A DNA stretch of 64,000 nt, from assembly GCA_910584155.1 (NCBI GenBank), contig CAJTYG010000007.1, forward strand, positions 72,614-136,613, given 5' to 3'. Below the pieces are notes generated by a model. It saw only the letters and a list, made by a program, of their open reading frames with translations, ran no database searches and was not told where the DNA came from. Positions 25,688-34,036 of this stretch are shown here, piece after piece. The stretch's first letter is position 1; each line of letters begins with the position of its first letter. Both the position numbers and the translations under genes were made by a program. The stretch comes from an uncultured Christensenella sp. (lineage in GTDB: Bacteria > Bacillota > Clostridia > Christensenellales > CAG-917).

Positions 25688-27616
25688 TTAGTATTCCGTT
25701 GACAAATCTTTATAATTAATTAGTTCTTCCGGTATTTGTGGGGGATTTGTATTAATTTCAATTATTGTTTCATATTTAACATCAAAAAATTCGTCAGTTA
25801 TTATTGTTTTATATTTATTTTCTGACAGCTTGATAAAATTACTAATAATACTATTTCCTATTTTACTAATTAATAGATTTAGATTTTCATCAAAGTAGGA
25901 AGTACTCAACTTTTGAATTGATAATTGATTAAAATTATCATAATATGATATATAATAACAACAGTCATTATCAATAATTAGAAACGCTTGACTGTTACCT
26001 ATATCATTAATGTCTTGAGCATATATTAATTCATGAGATATAAAATAGCTCATATTATCAGCAATAGTTATTGAAAATGCATTGATTTTATTGGTGTATA
26101 AAGCTACAAAAATATCATTTAAATTTGAAAAATCATTTGGATTGCTGTTATAATTTGAGTAAATGACTAAAAGAAATGTCAAATCATCAACCAGTTGCTC
26201 TTTCTTAATACTATTCCATTGTTCCTCTATTCCATCATAAGCTATTTTTATTGTGCTATTCAAATAAGCGAATGCATAAAAGCCAATGCTAGTAACGCTG
26301 CTTGGAATAGAAATGCTTGTAAGCTCAGTACATCCGGAAAATGCACCTTCGCCAATGGTTGTTACACTGTCGGGTATGATTATGCTCGTAAAACTGCTAC
26401 AATTTTTGAACGCATAATTACTAATAATTGTAACGCCGTTTGGTATGGTTATATTTGTAAGCTCAGTACATCCGGAAAATGCACCTTCGCCAATGGTTGT
26501 TACACTGTCGGGTATGATTATGCTCGTAAAACTGCTACAATTTTTGAACGCATAATTACTAATAATTGTAACGCCGTTTGGTATGGTTATATTTGTAAGC
26601 TCAGTACATCCGGAAAATGCACCTTCGCCAATGGTTGTTACACTGTCGGGTATGACTATGCTTGTAAGACTGCTACAATTTTTGAACGCATCATTGTATA
26701 TTTGAGTTGTGCCTTCTTTTAGTTCAAGTGAAGTGTTATCAGCCATATTACCTTTATATGTATAAGCAATTTTACCCGCATAAATAACACCATTAGGCTG
26801 ATTGCTATACCAAGAATCGCCATTAAATGCATTGTATCCGACGCTTATTACGCTGTCGGGAATAGTTACACTTGTTATATCACAATTATAAAAAGTGTAG
26901 CTATGTATTGTTTTAATACCGTCGGCAATAATAATGTCACCACTTATTTTAGAATTATTCAAATATAAGGTAGAATTTGTTCTCAAAGGGTTTGAATGCA
27001 TATCAATAGAAAGCCAAGCATTTAAATCCGATATATATACATTTGTTATATTTGAGCATTGAGTAAATGCGTCTTCATTGATTTCTGTAATTCCTAATCC
27101 AAGAGTTAAATTGTTGAGATTTTTACATCCATAAAAAGCGTTTTTATCTATTGTTGTGACAGTATCGGGAATTTTAACGCTTTGAATACTAGTACATGCT
27201 CTTAATGCACCGTCTCCTATTTTTGTTATTCCGTCGGGAATTACAAGATTAGCAGGTAATTTATCTTTATTGCCATCTATGCCTTTTAATGTTCCATCGC
27301 TTGATATATCCCATTCAATATCCCAATCGGCATAATAAGTAATATTTTCCCAAACACGATATTTTGTGTTGAAGCTACTGCCTTCTCCGTCTTTTTCTGT
27401 ATACCAACCACAGAAATTACTACCGAATTTTGTTGGGTTAGAAACAGTAGGCATTATATAACCAATTTTTACTTTTTTTACAGTAGGTTTATCTCCATTG
27501 CACGGGTCAAAGGTGATTTTTACTTTGGTAGCAACTGCTGAGTAATTGACAAGATTTACACGCTTGTAGGTGGCTTGCATTCCAAGCTCATCCTCAAGCA
27601 CAAGCGTTTTGTTGCC
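25688..27616 (-). pseudogene. LRR (BspA-type) surface-protein segment, downstream of an in-frame TAG
   Basis: This 642-codon open segment continues the frame of the zinc-ribbon gene at 27620-28252; only the TAG at 27617-27619 separates them. It encodes the end of a beta domain (KTLVLEDEL..ATYKRV), one Listeria-Bacteroides (InlB B-type) repeat, then about a dozen BspA-type leucine-rich repeats (IPDSVTTIGEGAFSGC pattern), and a ~190-residue C-terminal region. There is no ribosome site for a separate start: the first GTG (27601) has none, and an internal ATG only a weak one. It is much more AT-rich than the upstream half, suggesting later acquisition. The reading frame is otherwise intact, so the stop is recent, suppressed, or a sequence error. 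Confidence 0.75.
26321..26700 (-). repeat. 138-bp tandem repeats in the LRR gene
   Basis: Units begin at 26321, 26459 and 26597; the first two are nearly identical and the third is diverged and truncated. Each encodes two 23-residue leucine-rich repeats (46 aa). Such near-identical units are prone to unequal recombination and to assembly collapse. Confidence 0.9.
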
Positions 27617-28252
27617 CTAGTTTTTTAATATTTTGACATCTTCGGTTATTTTGCCGAAGTCCTCATCTTTATACGTCAGCGACAGCTTACTGCCGGACTT
27701 TTTCCAACTTCCTTTGTCAACGCCTTCCTGTCCTGTATACATCGAGGTATAGTGATATTCATATTTAGTTGCGGTGAAGCTGTAAAACTCGTTGGGGTTG
27801 TTTACGTTGACGTAAATTCCTCGTATACCAACGAGGGTTGACATAAGTGTGATAAAAATTATCACAACAAGCACGATGGGACAGACAATAAACCAATGCT
27901 TTTTAAACCAAGCCCAAGCAGGCGAGGCTGATACTTTGGATATTGCCGCCGACATCTTTTCTTTTGCAGGCGATTTCGCTTTTGGGGCAGGGTTTTGTTG
28001 TGCCTGCTGTTTTTCCGCTTCCAAAGCGGCAAGACGTGCTTTTAAAGCTTCAAGCTCGCTGTTTACGTCCTGCGTTGCTTCGGCTTGGTTCGCCGTTGTG
28101 GGCTGCAATGTTGCGTCTTCTGTCTGTTGTTGCTCTGCGGGCTGAGCAGTTTCTTGCTTTTTTGTCGCATAGTATTTATTGCAATTCGGGCAATAAAATT
28201 TTTTGTCATCGCAGCGTTCAAGCTCGGTGCCGCAGTTAGGGCATTTTGCCAT
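27617..28252 (-). CDS. Zinc-ribbon, single-pass membrane protein (N-terminal part of a split gene)
   Basis: The 211-aa product has an N-terminal zinc ribbon (CPNC at 4-7 and 21-24), a Gln/Ala-rich linker with a short coiled coil (~62-88), one transmembrane helix (~120-141) and an external beta-rich domain (GSWKKSGSKLSLTYK). The zinc ribbon should face the cytosol. It stops at TAG inside that beta domain; the same frame continues for 642 codons into an LRR protein, so the full gene was probably about 855 codons (28252 to 25688). AAGGAGG precedes the ATG. It is preceded by its own promoter, a structured RNA and a terminator. Confidence 0.8.
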   Translation of the reverse strand: MAKCPNCGTELERCDDKKFYCPNCNKYYATKKQETAQPAEQQQTEDATLQPTTANQAEATQDVNSELEALKARLAALEAEKQQAQQNPAPKAKSPAKEKMSAAISKVSASPAWAWFKKHWFIVCPIVLVVIIFITLMSTLVGIRGIYVNVNNPNEFYSFTATKYEYHYTSMYTGQEGVDKGSWKKSGSKLSLTYKDEDFGKITEDVKILKN

Positions 28253-28294
28253 ATGATATCCTCCTTATAGTCGTTATATCGTTTTTGACTATAC

Positions 28295-28324
28295 AAAAAA
28301 GTGGCGACCTGTCGGATCGCCACT
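28295..28324 (-). terminator. Terminator in the leader of the zinc-ribbon/LRR gene
   Basis: On the minus strand AGTGGCGA and TCGCCACT pair around TCCGACAGG and are followed by TTTTTTG. It lies 43 bp before the gene's start codon, between promoter and gene, so it acts as an attenuator or ends a separate small RNA. Confidence 0.88.
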
Positions 28325-28474
28325 GTCTCTTTTGTATAACAAGTGCGCTCCGCCAGATTCACCACAAATCCCGAAATGCGTCACTTTACCAGCACCCATT
28401 TGTTATGCGAAAAACGCACTTGTTACCTATTTAGGAAACAAATGGATACTGCTTATATTCGGAATTTGTGGTGC
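28325..28474 (-). ncRNA. Structured leader or small RNA with nested helices and a pseudoknot
   Basis: Read on the minus strand, the RNA opens with CACCACAAATTCCGAA (28473-28458), which pairs along all 16 positions (one G.U) with TTCGGGATTTGTGGTG (28375-28360). Inside, CCATTTGTT (28445-28437) pairs with AACAAATGG (28404-28396) and encloses two small hairpins (CCT/AGG and TGCG/CGCA). AACAAGTGCG (28424-28415) can also pair with CGCACTTGTT (28347-28338), outside the closing helix, as a pseudoknot or switch. The predicted start site falls at the first paired base. I could not match it to a known riboswitch, 6S or SRP RNA. Confidence 0.65.
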
Positions 28475-28478
28475 AAAT

Positions 28479-28507
28479 ATTTTAACATATTAGCGGGGCA
28501 GTGTCAA
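28479..28507 (-). promoter_or_regulatory. Sigma-A promoter of the structured RNA / zinc-ribbon gene
   Basis: On the minus strand, -35 TTGACA (28507-28502), 17-bp spacer, -10 TAAAAT (28484-28479). The expected start is at about 28472, exactly where the closing helix begins. Confidence 0.82.
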
Positions 28508-28576
28508 ATTTTTGATATCTAATATCTATCCATCCGCAAAATAATAAAAGTTTTGACAAACTTATTGTTATCGTTA

Positions 28577-28606
28577 TTGACAAATTGATGATTACATATT
28601 TATAAT
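28577..28606 (+). promoter_or_regulatory. Promoter of the pyrophosphatase gene
   Basis: -35 TTGACA (28577-28582), 18-bp spacer, -10 TATAAT (28601-28606), 42 bp before the start codon; ribosome site GGAGAGGAG follows. Confidence 0.78.
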
Positions 28607-28648
28607 ATATCTATATAATAAGTATCCCTAAAGGGAGAGGAGATTTTT

Positions 28649-29182
28649 ATGGGTTGCATTTGGCATGACGTTGACCCTGCTCGCATCACTACGACTGATT
28701 TTTTGGCGTGTATCGAGATTTCAAAGGGCAGTAAAAACAAATATGAGCTTGACAAGGAAACGGGCACTCTCATCTTAGACAGAGTTTTGTACACATCTAC
28801 GCACTATCCTGCAAACTACGGTTTTATTCCGCTTACTTACTCTGAGGACAACGACCCGCTTGACGTGTTGGTGCTTTGCTCGGAGCCTATCGTACCTCTT
28901 ACGCTTGTCAGGTGCTATCCAATCGGCGTGATGATGATGCAGGACAGCAATGAGATGGACTATAAAATCATTGCAATTCCGTTTAAAGATCCTACGTGGA
29001 ATGTTTATAAGGAAATCGAAGAACTGCCAAGCCATATCATGGAAGAGATGTCGCACTTTTTCAGAGTATACAAGCAGCTTGAGGGCAAGCAGACGACGGT
29101 GTTCCAAGTCAAGGGACGTGAGCATGCCGAGCTTATCATCAAGGAAAACATACAGGAATACAACAAAAAGTTTAAAAAATAA
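28649..29182 (+). CDS. ppa: Soluble inorganic pyrophosphatase, family I
   Basis: Hydrolyses pyrophosphate released by biosynthetic reactions, in the cytosol. The 177-aa protein carries the family I signature DNDPLDVLVL (about residue 68), plus YPANYGFIP and the KDPTWN segment. Length is normal for bacterial family I enzymes. Clostridia often use family II or membrane pyrophosphatases, so family I here is worth noting. Monocistronic, with its own promoter and terminator. Confidence 0.93.
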   Translation: MGCIWHDVDPARITTTDFLACIEISKGSKNKYELDKETGTLILDRVLYTSTHYPANYGFIPLTYSEDNDPLDVLVLCSEPIVPLTLVRCYPIGVMMMQDSNEMDYKIIAIPFKDPTWNVYKEIEELPSHIMEEMSHFFRVYKQLEGKQTTVFQVKGREHAELIIKENIQEYNKKFKK

Positions 29183-29190
29183 AATAGATG

Positions 29191-29220
29191 ACCCTGCCAA
29201 GCGGCAGGGTTTGGTATTTT
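29191..29220 (+). terminator. Terminator after ppa
   Basis: ACCCTGCC and GGCAGGGT around AAGC, followed by a T-rich tract. Confidence 0.85.
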
Positions 29221-29275
29221 ATCCACAAAATCAAGTCTTTCCGTCTTAGGCGGAAAGATTTTTACGGAGTGATAT

Positions 29276-30703
29276 ATGAAATATGATTGCATTGTTATCG
29301 GTGGCGGCGTGATAGGCACTGCCGTGCTTGACAGGCTGTCTAAATACTCTGTCAATGCGCTGCTCGTCGAAAAGGAAGACGACGTTGCTTCCTTTACCAC
29401 ACGTGCAAACAGCGGAATAGTACACGCAGGCTATGACTGCGAACCGAATACGCTCAAGGCACGTTTCAACGTGAGGGGCAACGAGCTTATGTGGCAGGAC
29501 GTATGCGAGCTTGACGTGCCGCATCTCAAATGTGCCTCTATCGTTGTCGCAAGAGACGATCAGCTTGACCGTCTCGAGGCGCTAAAGGAAAAGGCGGATA
29601 AAAACGGCGTGCCCGTGCGCATTTTAAATGCGGGGCAGACGAGAGTGATAGAGCCTAACGTAGCGGACGAGATAGTATATTCGCTGTATGCGCCTACGGC
29701 AGGTATCGTGTCGCCCTATCAGCTTGCCATTGCCTATGCGGACAGGGCAATACTCAACGGCGGCAAAATACAGCTCAATGCCGAAGTGACCGCTATTAAA
29801 CGCACGGACGGCGGCTTTGTCGTGACTACGTCGGCAGGTGATTTCGAGTGCAAGTGTCTTATAAACTGCGCAGGTGCAAACGGTGCGGAAATAAACGACC
29901 TTGCGGGTGCGGAGCATTTTGAAACGACCTATCGCCGAGGCGATTATTTTGTACTTGACAACACCGAACGTAAAAACGTGCATACTGTCATATTCCCTCT
30001 GCCGACAGAGGCAGGCAAGGGCATTTTGGTCGCTCCGACTGCAGACGGCAACGTCATTTACGGTCCGACTGCCGTTGATACTACTGATAAAACAGACACG
30101 GCCACGTCGCTTGCAAGCCTTGACGAGGTGCGTAAAAACGTGCCTTTGTCATACAAAACCCCCGCATTCAACAAGTGCATAAGAGTATACGGCGGCTTGA
30201 GGACGCTCATCGGTCACGATTTTGTCATAAAGCAGTCCGAAGCGGTGCCCGACTTTATTATGGCGATAGGCATTTGCTCACCCGGACTTTCGTCTGCGCC
30301 CGCCATTGCGGAATATATCGAGCAAATCGTTGTTGATAAGCTTTCGCTTGTCAAAAAGGACAATATCGTAAAGCAAATGCCTCGCTGCGGCAGACTTGCG
30401 GAGCTTAGCTCCGAGCAGCTTGACGAGCTCATCGCAAAGGACTCCGCTTGGGGCAGAATAGTATGCCGTTGCGAAAAGGTCACCGAGGCGGAAATCGTAA
30501 GAGCTATCCATTCGCCGCTACCTGCCACCACTGTGGACGCAGTAAAGCGCCGCACACGTGCAGGTATGGGCAGATGTCAGGGCGGCTTTTGCGGACCTAA
30601 GGTGATGGAAATTATATCCCGTGAGCTGAATATACCTCTAAATGAGGTGAAGAAAGGCGGCGGAGCGTCCATAGCACGCTTTAAGGTCAAGGAGGTGGAA
30701 TGA
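29276..30703 (+). CDS. GlpA-like FAD-dependent oxidoreductase with BFD-type [2Fe-2S] domain
   Basis: Resembles anaerobic glycerol-3-phosphate dehydrogenase and L-2-hydroxyglutarate oxidase-type flavoproteins. The 475-aa protein has an N-terminal FAD site (IGGGVIGTAVLDRLS), a DAO-fold core, and a C-terminal BFD-like iron-sulfur domain with four Cys (CRCEKV near residue 400, and CQGGFC near 437). It is the first of three overlapping genes with an FAD/NAD oxidoreductase and DUF1667, an arrangement known from Clostridia and Thermotogae and often tied to glycerol use; no glycerol kinase or facilitator gene lies in this window. TACGGAGTG precedes the ATG. Confidence 0.87.
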   Translation: MKYDCIVIGGGVIGTAVLDRLSKYSVNALLVEKEDDVASFTTRANSGIVHAGYDCEPNTLKARFNVRGNELMWQDVCELDVPHLKCASIVVARDDQLDRLEALKEKADKNGVPVRILNAGQTRVIEPNVADEIVYSLYAPTAGIVSPYQLAIAYADRAILNGGKIQLNAEVTAIKRTDGGFVVTTSAGDFECKCLINCAGANGAEINDLAGAEHFETTYRRGDYFVLDNTERKNVHTVIFPLPTEAGKGILVAPTADGNVIYGPTAVDTTDKTDTATSLASLDEVRKNVPLSYKTPAFNKCIRVYGGLRTLIGHDFVIKQSEAVPDFIMAIGICSPGLSSAPAIAEYIEQIVVDKLSLVKKDNIVKQMPRCGRLAELSSEQLDELIAKDSAWGRIVCRCEKVTEAEIVRAIHSPLPATTVDAVKRRTRAGMGRCQGGFCGPKVMEIISRELNIPLNEVKKGGGASIARFKVKEVE

Positions 30704-31944
30704 TGAGAGATCTCTATTTTGACGTAGCTATAATCGGCGGCGGTCCTGCGGGAATGGCGGCGGCTTTGTCCGCACGTAAGACGGGTGCGAGCGTCGTCAT
30801 TCTCGAGCGAGACGTGCGTTTGGGCGGTATACTGAATCAGTGCATACATCAGGGCTTCGGCTTGCACTACTTCGGCGAGGAAATGACGGGACCGGAATAT
30901 GCGGACAGATTCCGCAAAGCGGTCGAGAGTGAGGATATCACCGTAATGCTCGAGTGTATGGTGCTTGCGCTCACAAAGGATAAGACGGTCACAGCGCTTT
31001 CGCCAACGCAGGGACTTTGCAAAATACACGCCAAAGCGGTCGTGCTTGCAATGGGCTGCAGAGAGCGTACCGCAGGAGCCATTGCGCTTGCAGGTACACG
31101 CCCCGCAGGCATTTATACTGCGGGAATGGCGCAAAAGATATGCAATATAGACGGATATCTCGTCGGCAAAGAGGTCGTCATTTTGGGCAGCGGCGATATC
31201 GGACTTATCATGGCTCGCCGCATGACTACAGAGGGCGCAAAGGTTAAGCTTGTGCTTGAGCTTATGCCTTATTCGAGCGGACTTAAAAGAAATATCGTGC
31301 AGTGTCTTGACGACTACGGCATACCTATAAAATATTCGCACACCATTACGAGAGTTGTGGGCAGTCCACGCCTTACGGGGCTGTATTATGCGCCCGTAGG
31401 AAAGGACAGAAAGCCCGTGCTCGAGCAGGAGCAATACATATCCTGCGACACGCTTTTGCTGTCCGTCGGGCTTATTCCTGAAAACGACTTGCTAAACGGA
31501 CTTGACGTTGAGATGAGTCCCGTCACGCAGGGCGCCGTCGTTGACGAAAACAGAATGACGTCCGTTGAGGGGATTTTCTCTTGCGGAAACGTATTGCACG
31601 TGCACGACCTTGTGGACAACGTGTCCGAGGAAGCCGAGATAGCAGGCAGATCCGCCGCAACGTATACGCTCGGCGCTGCGCTAATCGGTGACGGCTTTGT
31701 GAGCGTGACCGCAAAGGACGGCGTGAGATACTCTTTGCCTCAGCGCATAAGCAAGGGCGAGGGCAAGGTGCGCATATTCTTCCGTGTGGGCGACGTTTAC
31801 AAAAACTGCAAGCTCATTGCGGAAACCGCTTCAGAGCAGCTTGTATCCAAAAAGTTTATGGTGCTTGCGCCCGGTGAAATGGGCAGCTTTGAGATAGACA
31901 GATCCCGCATAGACGGCGATGTGACAGTGAGGTTGGAAGTATGA
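30700..31944 (+). CDS. NAD(P)/FAD-dependent oxidoreductase (partner of the GlpA-like protein)
   Basis: The 414-aa protein has two Rossmann dinucleotide sites: IIGGGPAGMAAALSARK (FAD, N-terminal) and VVILGSGDIGLIMARR (NAD(P), about residue 160). No CxxC redox disulfide of the thioredoxin-reductase type is seen, but GCRERTAGA is conserved in this clade. Together with the upstream flavoprotein and the DUF1667 protein it would form an electron-transfer complex. GGAGG lies at 30691-30695; of the two adjacent ATGs, the one at 30703 is better spaced. It overlaps the upstream stop. Confidence 0.87.
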   Translation: MMRDLYFDVAIIGGGPAGMAAALSARKTGASVVILERDVRLGGILNQCIHQGFGLHYFGEEMTGPEYADRFRKAVESEDITVMLECMVLALTKDKTVTALSPTQGLCKIHAKAVVLAMGCRERTAGAIALAGTRPAGIYTAGMAQKICNIDGYLVGKEVVILGSGDIGLIMARRMTTEGAKVKLVLELMPYSSGLKRNIVQCLDDYGIPIKYSHTITRVVGSPRLTGLYYAPVGKDRKPVLEQEQYISCDTLLLSVGLIPENDLLNGLDVEMSPVTQGAVVDENRMTSVEGIFSCGNVLHVHDLVDNVSEEAEIAGRSAATYTLGAALIGDGFVSVTAKDGVRYSLPQRISKGEGKVRIFFRVGDVYKNCKLIAETASEQLVSKKFMVLAPGEMGSFEIDRSRIDGDVTVRLEV

Positions 31945-32279
31945 ATACCATTTGCATAATGTGTCCTATGGGGTGCCCGCTGACTATAGAAAAGCAGGGC
32001 GACGAAATAATCGTTTCGGGCAATACCTGCAAGCGTGGCGAAAAATACGGTAAGGATGAATTTCAGCACCCAAAGCGTGCAATAACCACGCTCGTAAAGC
32101 TTCAAAACGGCGGTGTAGCGTCAGTCAAGACCTCCGACGCCGTGCCGAAGGAGCGCATATTTGACGTTGTAAAGTTTATAGGCACTCTTGTCGCCGACGA
32201 CGGTGTGCAGATAGGCGACATCATCGCAACGGATATACTGTCGCTCGGCGTAGACGTGGTTGTGACGGGACGAAAATAA
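31941..32279 (+). CDS. DUF1667 domain protein (Cys-rich partner subunit)
   Basis: A 112-aa protein with MCPMGCPL near the N-terminus and a third Cys in GNTCKRG, likely a small metal or Fe-S site. DUF1667 proteins sit downstream of paired FAD oxidoreductases as here and probably complete the complex. The ATG overlaps the upstream stop (ATGA). The biochemical role of the family is not established. Confidence 0.87.
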   Translation: MNTICIMCPMGCPLTIEKQGDEIIVSGNTCKRGEKYGKDEFQHPKRAITTLVKLQNGGVASVKTSDAVPKERIFDVVKFIGTLVADDGVQIGDIIATDILSLGVDVVVTGRK

Positions 32280-32322
32280 ATTATACTGTTTAAGTAGCTA
32301 AATTTACAAAAGATAAAGTTTA

Positions 32323-32362
32323 TTTGCCAAAAACGTGCAGTATAAGTGCCGTTTTTGGCAAA
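32323..32362 (+). repeat. Perfect 13-bp inverted repeat before comEC
   Basis: TTTGCCAAAAACG and CGTTTTTGGCAAA with a 14-nt loop, ending 11 bp before the comEC ATG. It could end transcription of the DUF1667 operon, control comEC translation, or both; there is no proper T-run and no clear comEC ribosome site. Confidence 0.7.
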
Positions 32363-32373
32363 TTGGGTACTAA

Positions 32374-33906
32374 ATGACTGTAAAGGGCAAGCGCATCTTC
32401 AATTACCGTCCGCTGGTTGTTTTTGTATTATCGCTTTTGCTTGGAATAATTTTGGGCGAGGCTGTTTACGCACGCCCGATAGGTATAATTATTTTTATGT
32501 GTATAGCGGCGTTTATTGCCGTGATCCCGTTTTTATGTATCAAAAAAGTGAGGCGTTTTACCTATATTCCGATAGCGCTGCTTGTCGGAATGGTAGCGAT
32601 AACCTCTGCAAACGCAGTGTACGACAGCCGTATGATCAACGACTATAAGGGCACGTTTACTGCGACCGTTTCAAGCGAGATAATCGTTGACGAGGGTAGG
32701 ACGGTTTTCACCGTCACGGACATATGGATAGACGGCAAAAAGCTCAAGTCCGACGCTAACGTCTATATCCCGTTTGAGTTCGTTCCCGATTTCGGCGCAG
32801 GCGATGTCGTAAAGCTCAGCGGCACCGTAATGAGCAACAGACACATCAGGTTTAATTCATATGACAGCAAGCAAGGATATTTTGCGTCGGTAAATGCTAT
32901 AAACAAAGTCAGCGATGGCACGTTGAAATTCCCCGCAAATCTGCAGATGAAAATAAAGCGTATGCTGTATGAAAACACCGACGAGTATACTGCATCCGTC
33001 TGTCAGGCGTTGCTGCTTGGCAGCAAGCGTGGCTTCAACAGCGGGGCATACGACGACATCGCAGTGAGCGGACTTGCGCATGTGCTTGCGGTGAGCGGCT
33101 TGCATATCACAACGCTTGCGGGCGCACTCTATTTTGTACTTAAAAAGCTTAAGGTCAATCCAAAAATATCGTTTGTCATCGTCACCGTACTCACGTTTTT
33201 ATACTCTATGCTGTGCGGCTTTACAGCGTCGTCGCTGCGTGCGGTCATAATGAGCGCAGTATTATCCTTTTCGTCTGCGTTCGGACTGAAGCAGGACGGT
33301 ATGTCCTCGCTTGCGTTTGCGGCAATTCTGATATTGCTTTTCAGACCTACCGCCTTCATGGACGTGGGCTTTTTGCTGTCATTCGCATCGGTGTTCGGCA
33401 TATTCGCATTCTATAAGCCGTTTGAAAAGACGGCGCTGAAGATAGTGAATAAAATAAGTCCGAAACGCAAGATAGGCACACGCTTCGCAAAGGTGTGCGC
33501 ACTGTCGTTTGCCACAAATCTGGCTACGCTTGGACTTGTGGCATATTATTTCGGCAGAGTGCCCACCTTGTTTGTGCTTTCAAACTTCATCGTTTTGCCG
33601 TATATGATAGCGTTTTTCGTGCTTGCTATCATTTTGTGTATTCTGTCGCTTATCACGGGCTTCGGCGGCTTTATATGGATAATGAAATATCTGCTTTATC
33701 CGTTTAAGGCATACGTTGCGGCGGTAGGCTCGCTGCCTTTCACGTCAATTCCCGTAGCGGCAAACGTAGCAATGGTAGTCTGTTTTGCGATTTTGATGCT
33801 CTGGCTGTCAAAATTTAACTTTGTAAAAAAGCGTACAAAAGCTGTCGGTGCGCTCGTCGGCGGCTCCGCATCTGTGGCTGTGTGCCTGCTTTTTGCGCTC
33901 ATATAG
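32374..33906 (+). CDS. comEC: ComEC/Rec2-family membrane protein, channel part only
   Basis: ComEC forms the inner-membrane DNA channel in natural transformation. The 510-aa protein has N-terminal membrane helices, the OB-like DUF4131 region (~residues 75-180), and the competence domain with GLAHVLAVSGLHITTL near residue 235 and about eight further helices. It stops after the channel domain and lacks the C-terminal metallo-beta-lactamase nuclease domain of ~750-aa ComEC proteins. No nuclease gene follows directly. Whether the strain is transformable is unknown. No strong ribosome site is visible. Confidence 0.85.
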   Translation: MTVKGKRIFNYRPLVVFVLSLLLGIILGEAVYARPIGIIIFMCIAAFIAVIPFLCIKKVRRFTYIPIALLVGMVAITSANAVYDSRMINDYKGTFTATVSSEIIVDEGRTVFTVTDIWIDGKKLKSDANVYIPFEFVPDFGAGDVVKLSGTVMSNRHIRFNSYDSKQGYFASVNAINKVSDGTLKFPANLQMKIKRMLYENTDEYTASVCQALLLGSKRGFNSGAYDDIAVSGLAHVLAVSGLHITTLAGALYFVLKKLKVNPKISFVIVTVLTFLYSMLCGFTASSLRAVIMSAVLSFSSAFGLKQDGMSSLAFAAILILLFRPTAFMDVGFLLSFASVFGIFAFYKPFEKTALKIVNKISPKRKIGTRFAKVCALSFATNLATLGLVAYYFGRVPTLFVLSNFIVLPYMIAFFVLAIILCILSLITGFGGFIWIMKYLLYPFKAYVAAVGSLPFTSIPVAANVAMVVCFAILMLWLSKFNFVKKRTKAVGALVGGSASVAVCLLFALI

Positions 33907-33919
33907 CCTTTAAAGATGG

Positions 33920-33994
33920 GCACAATAAGTATTTTTGGAAATATACTGATATATAATATATAAAAATAGTATTGCGCTATTTGCCTTATTGTGC
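33920..33994. repeat. Inverted repeat upstream of the DUF1508-like gene
   Basis: GCACAATAAG (33920-33929) and CTTATTGTGC (33985-33994) enclose an AT-rich 55-bp stretch. They could flank the promoter region of the next gene or form a long hairpin. Confidence 0.4.
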
Positions 33995-34036
33995 TAATAT
34001 TATAATAACCTTATGCGGTTTTATGGGGTGAAACTA

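Noticed and set aside
26321..26700. Possible CRISPR-like array
   Set aside because: Units are contiguous and coding, with no spacers; it is a protein repeat.
26195..26722. Plus-strand open frame with three 46-aa repeats (NGCYTVGYDYARKTAT)
   Set aside because: It is the antisense of the 138-bp LRR repeats, so its repetition is inherited from the minus-strand gene; no ribosome site.
28325..28375. tRNA-Leu-like sequence (TGGTGAATCTGGCGGAGCGC on the minus strand)
   Set aside because: It resembles a D-arm, but there is no T-loop (GGTTCGA) or matching acceptor arm, and the bases pair better within the structured RNA.
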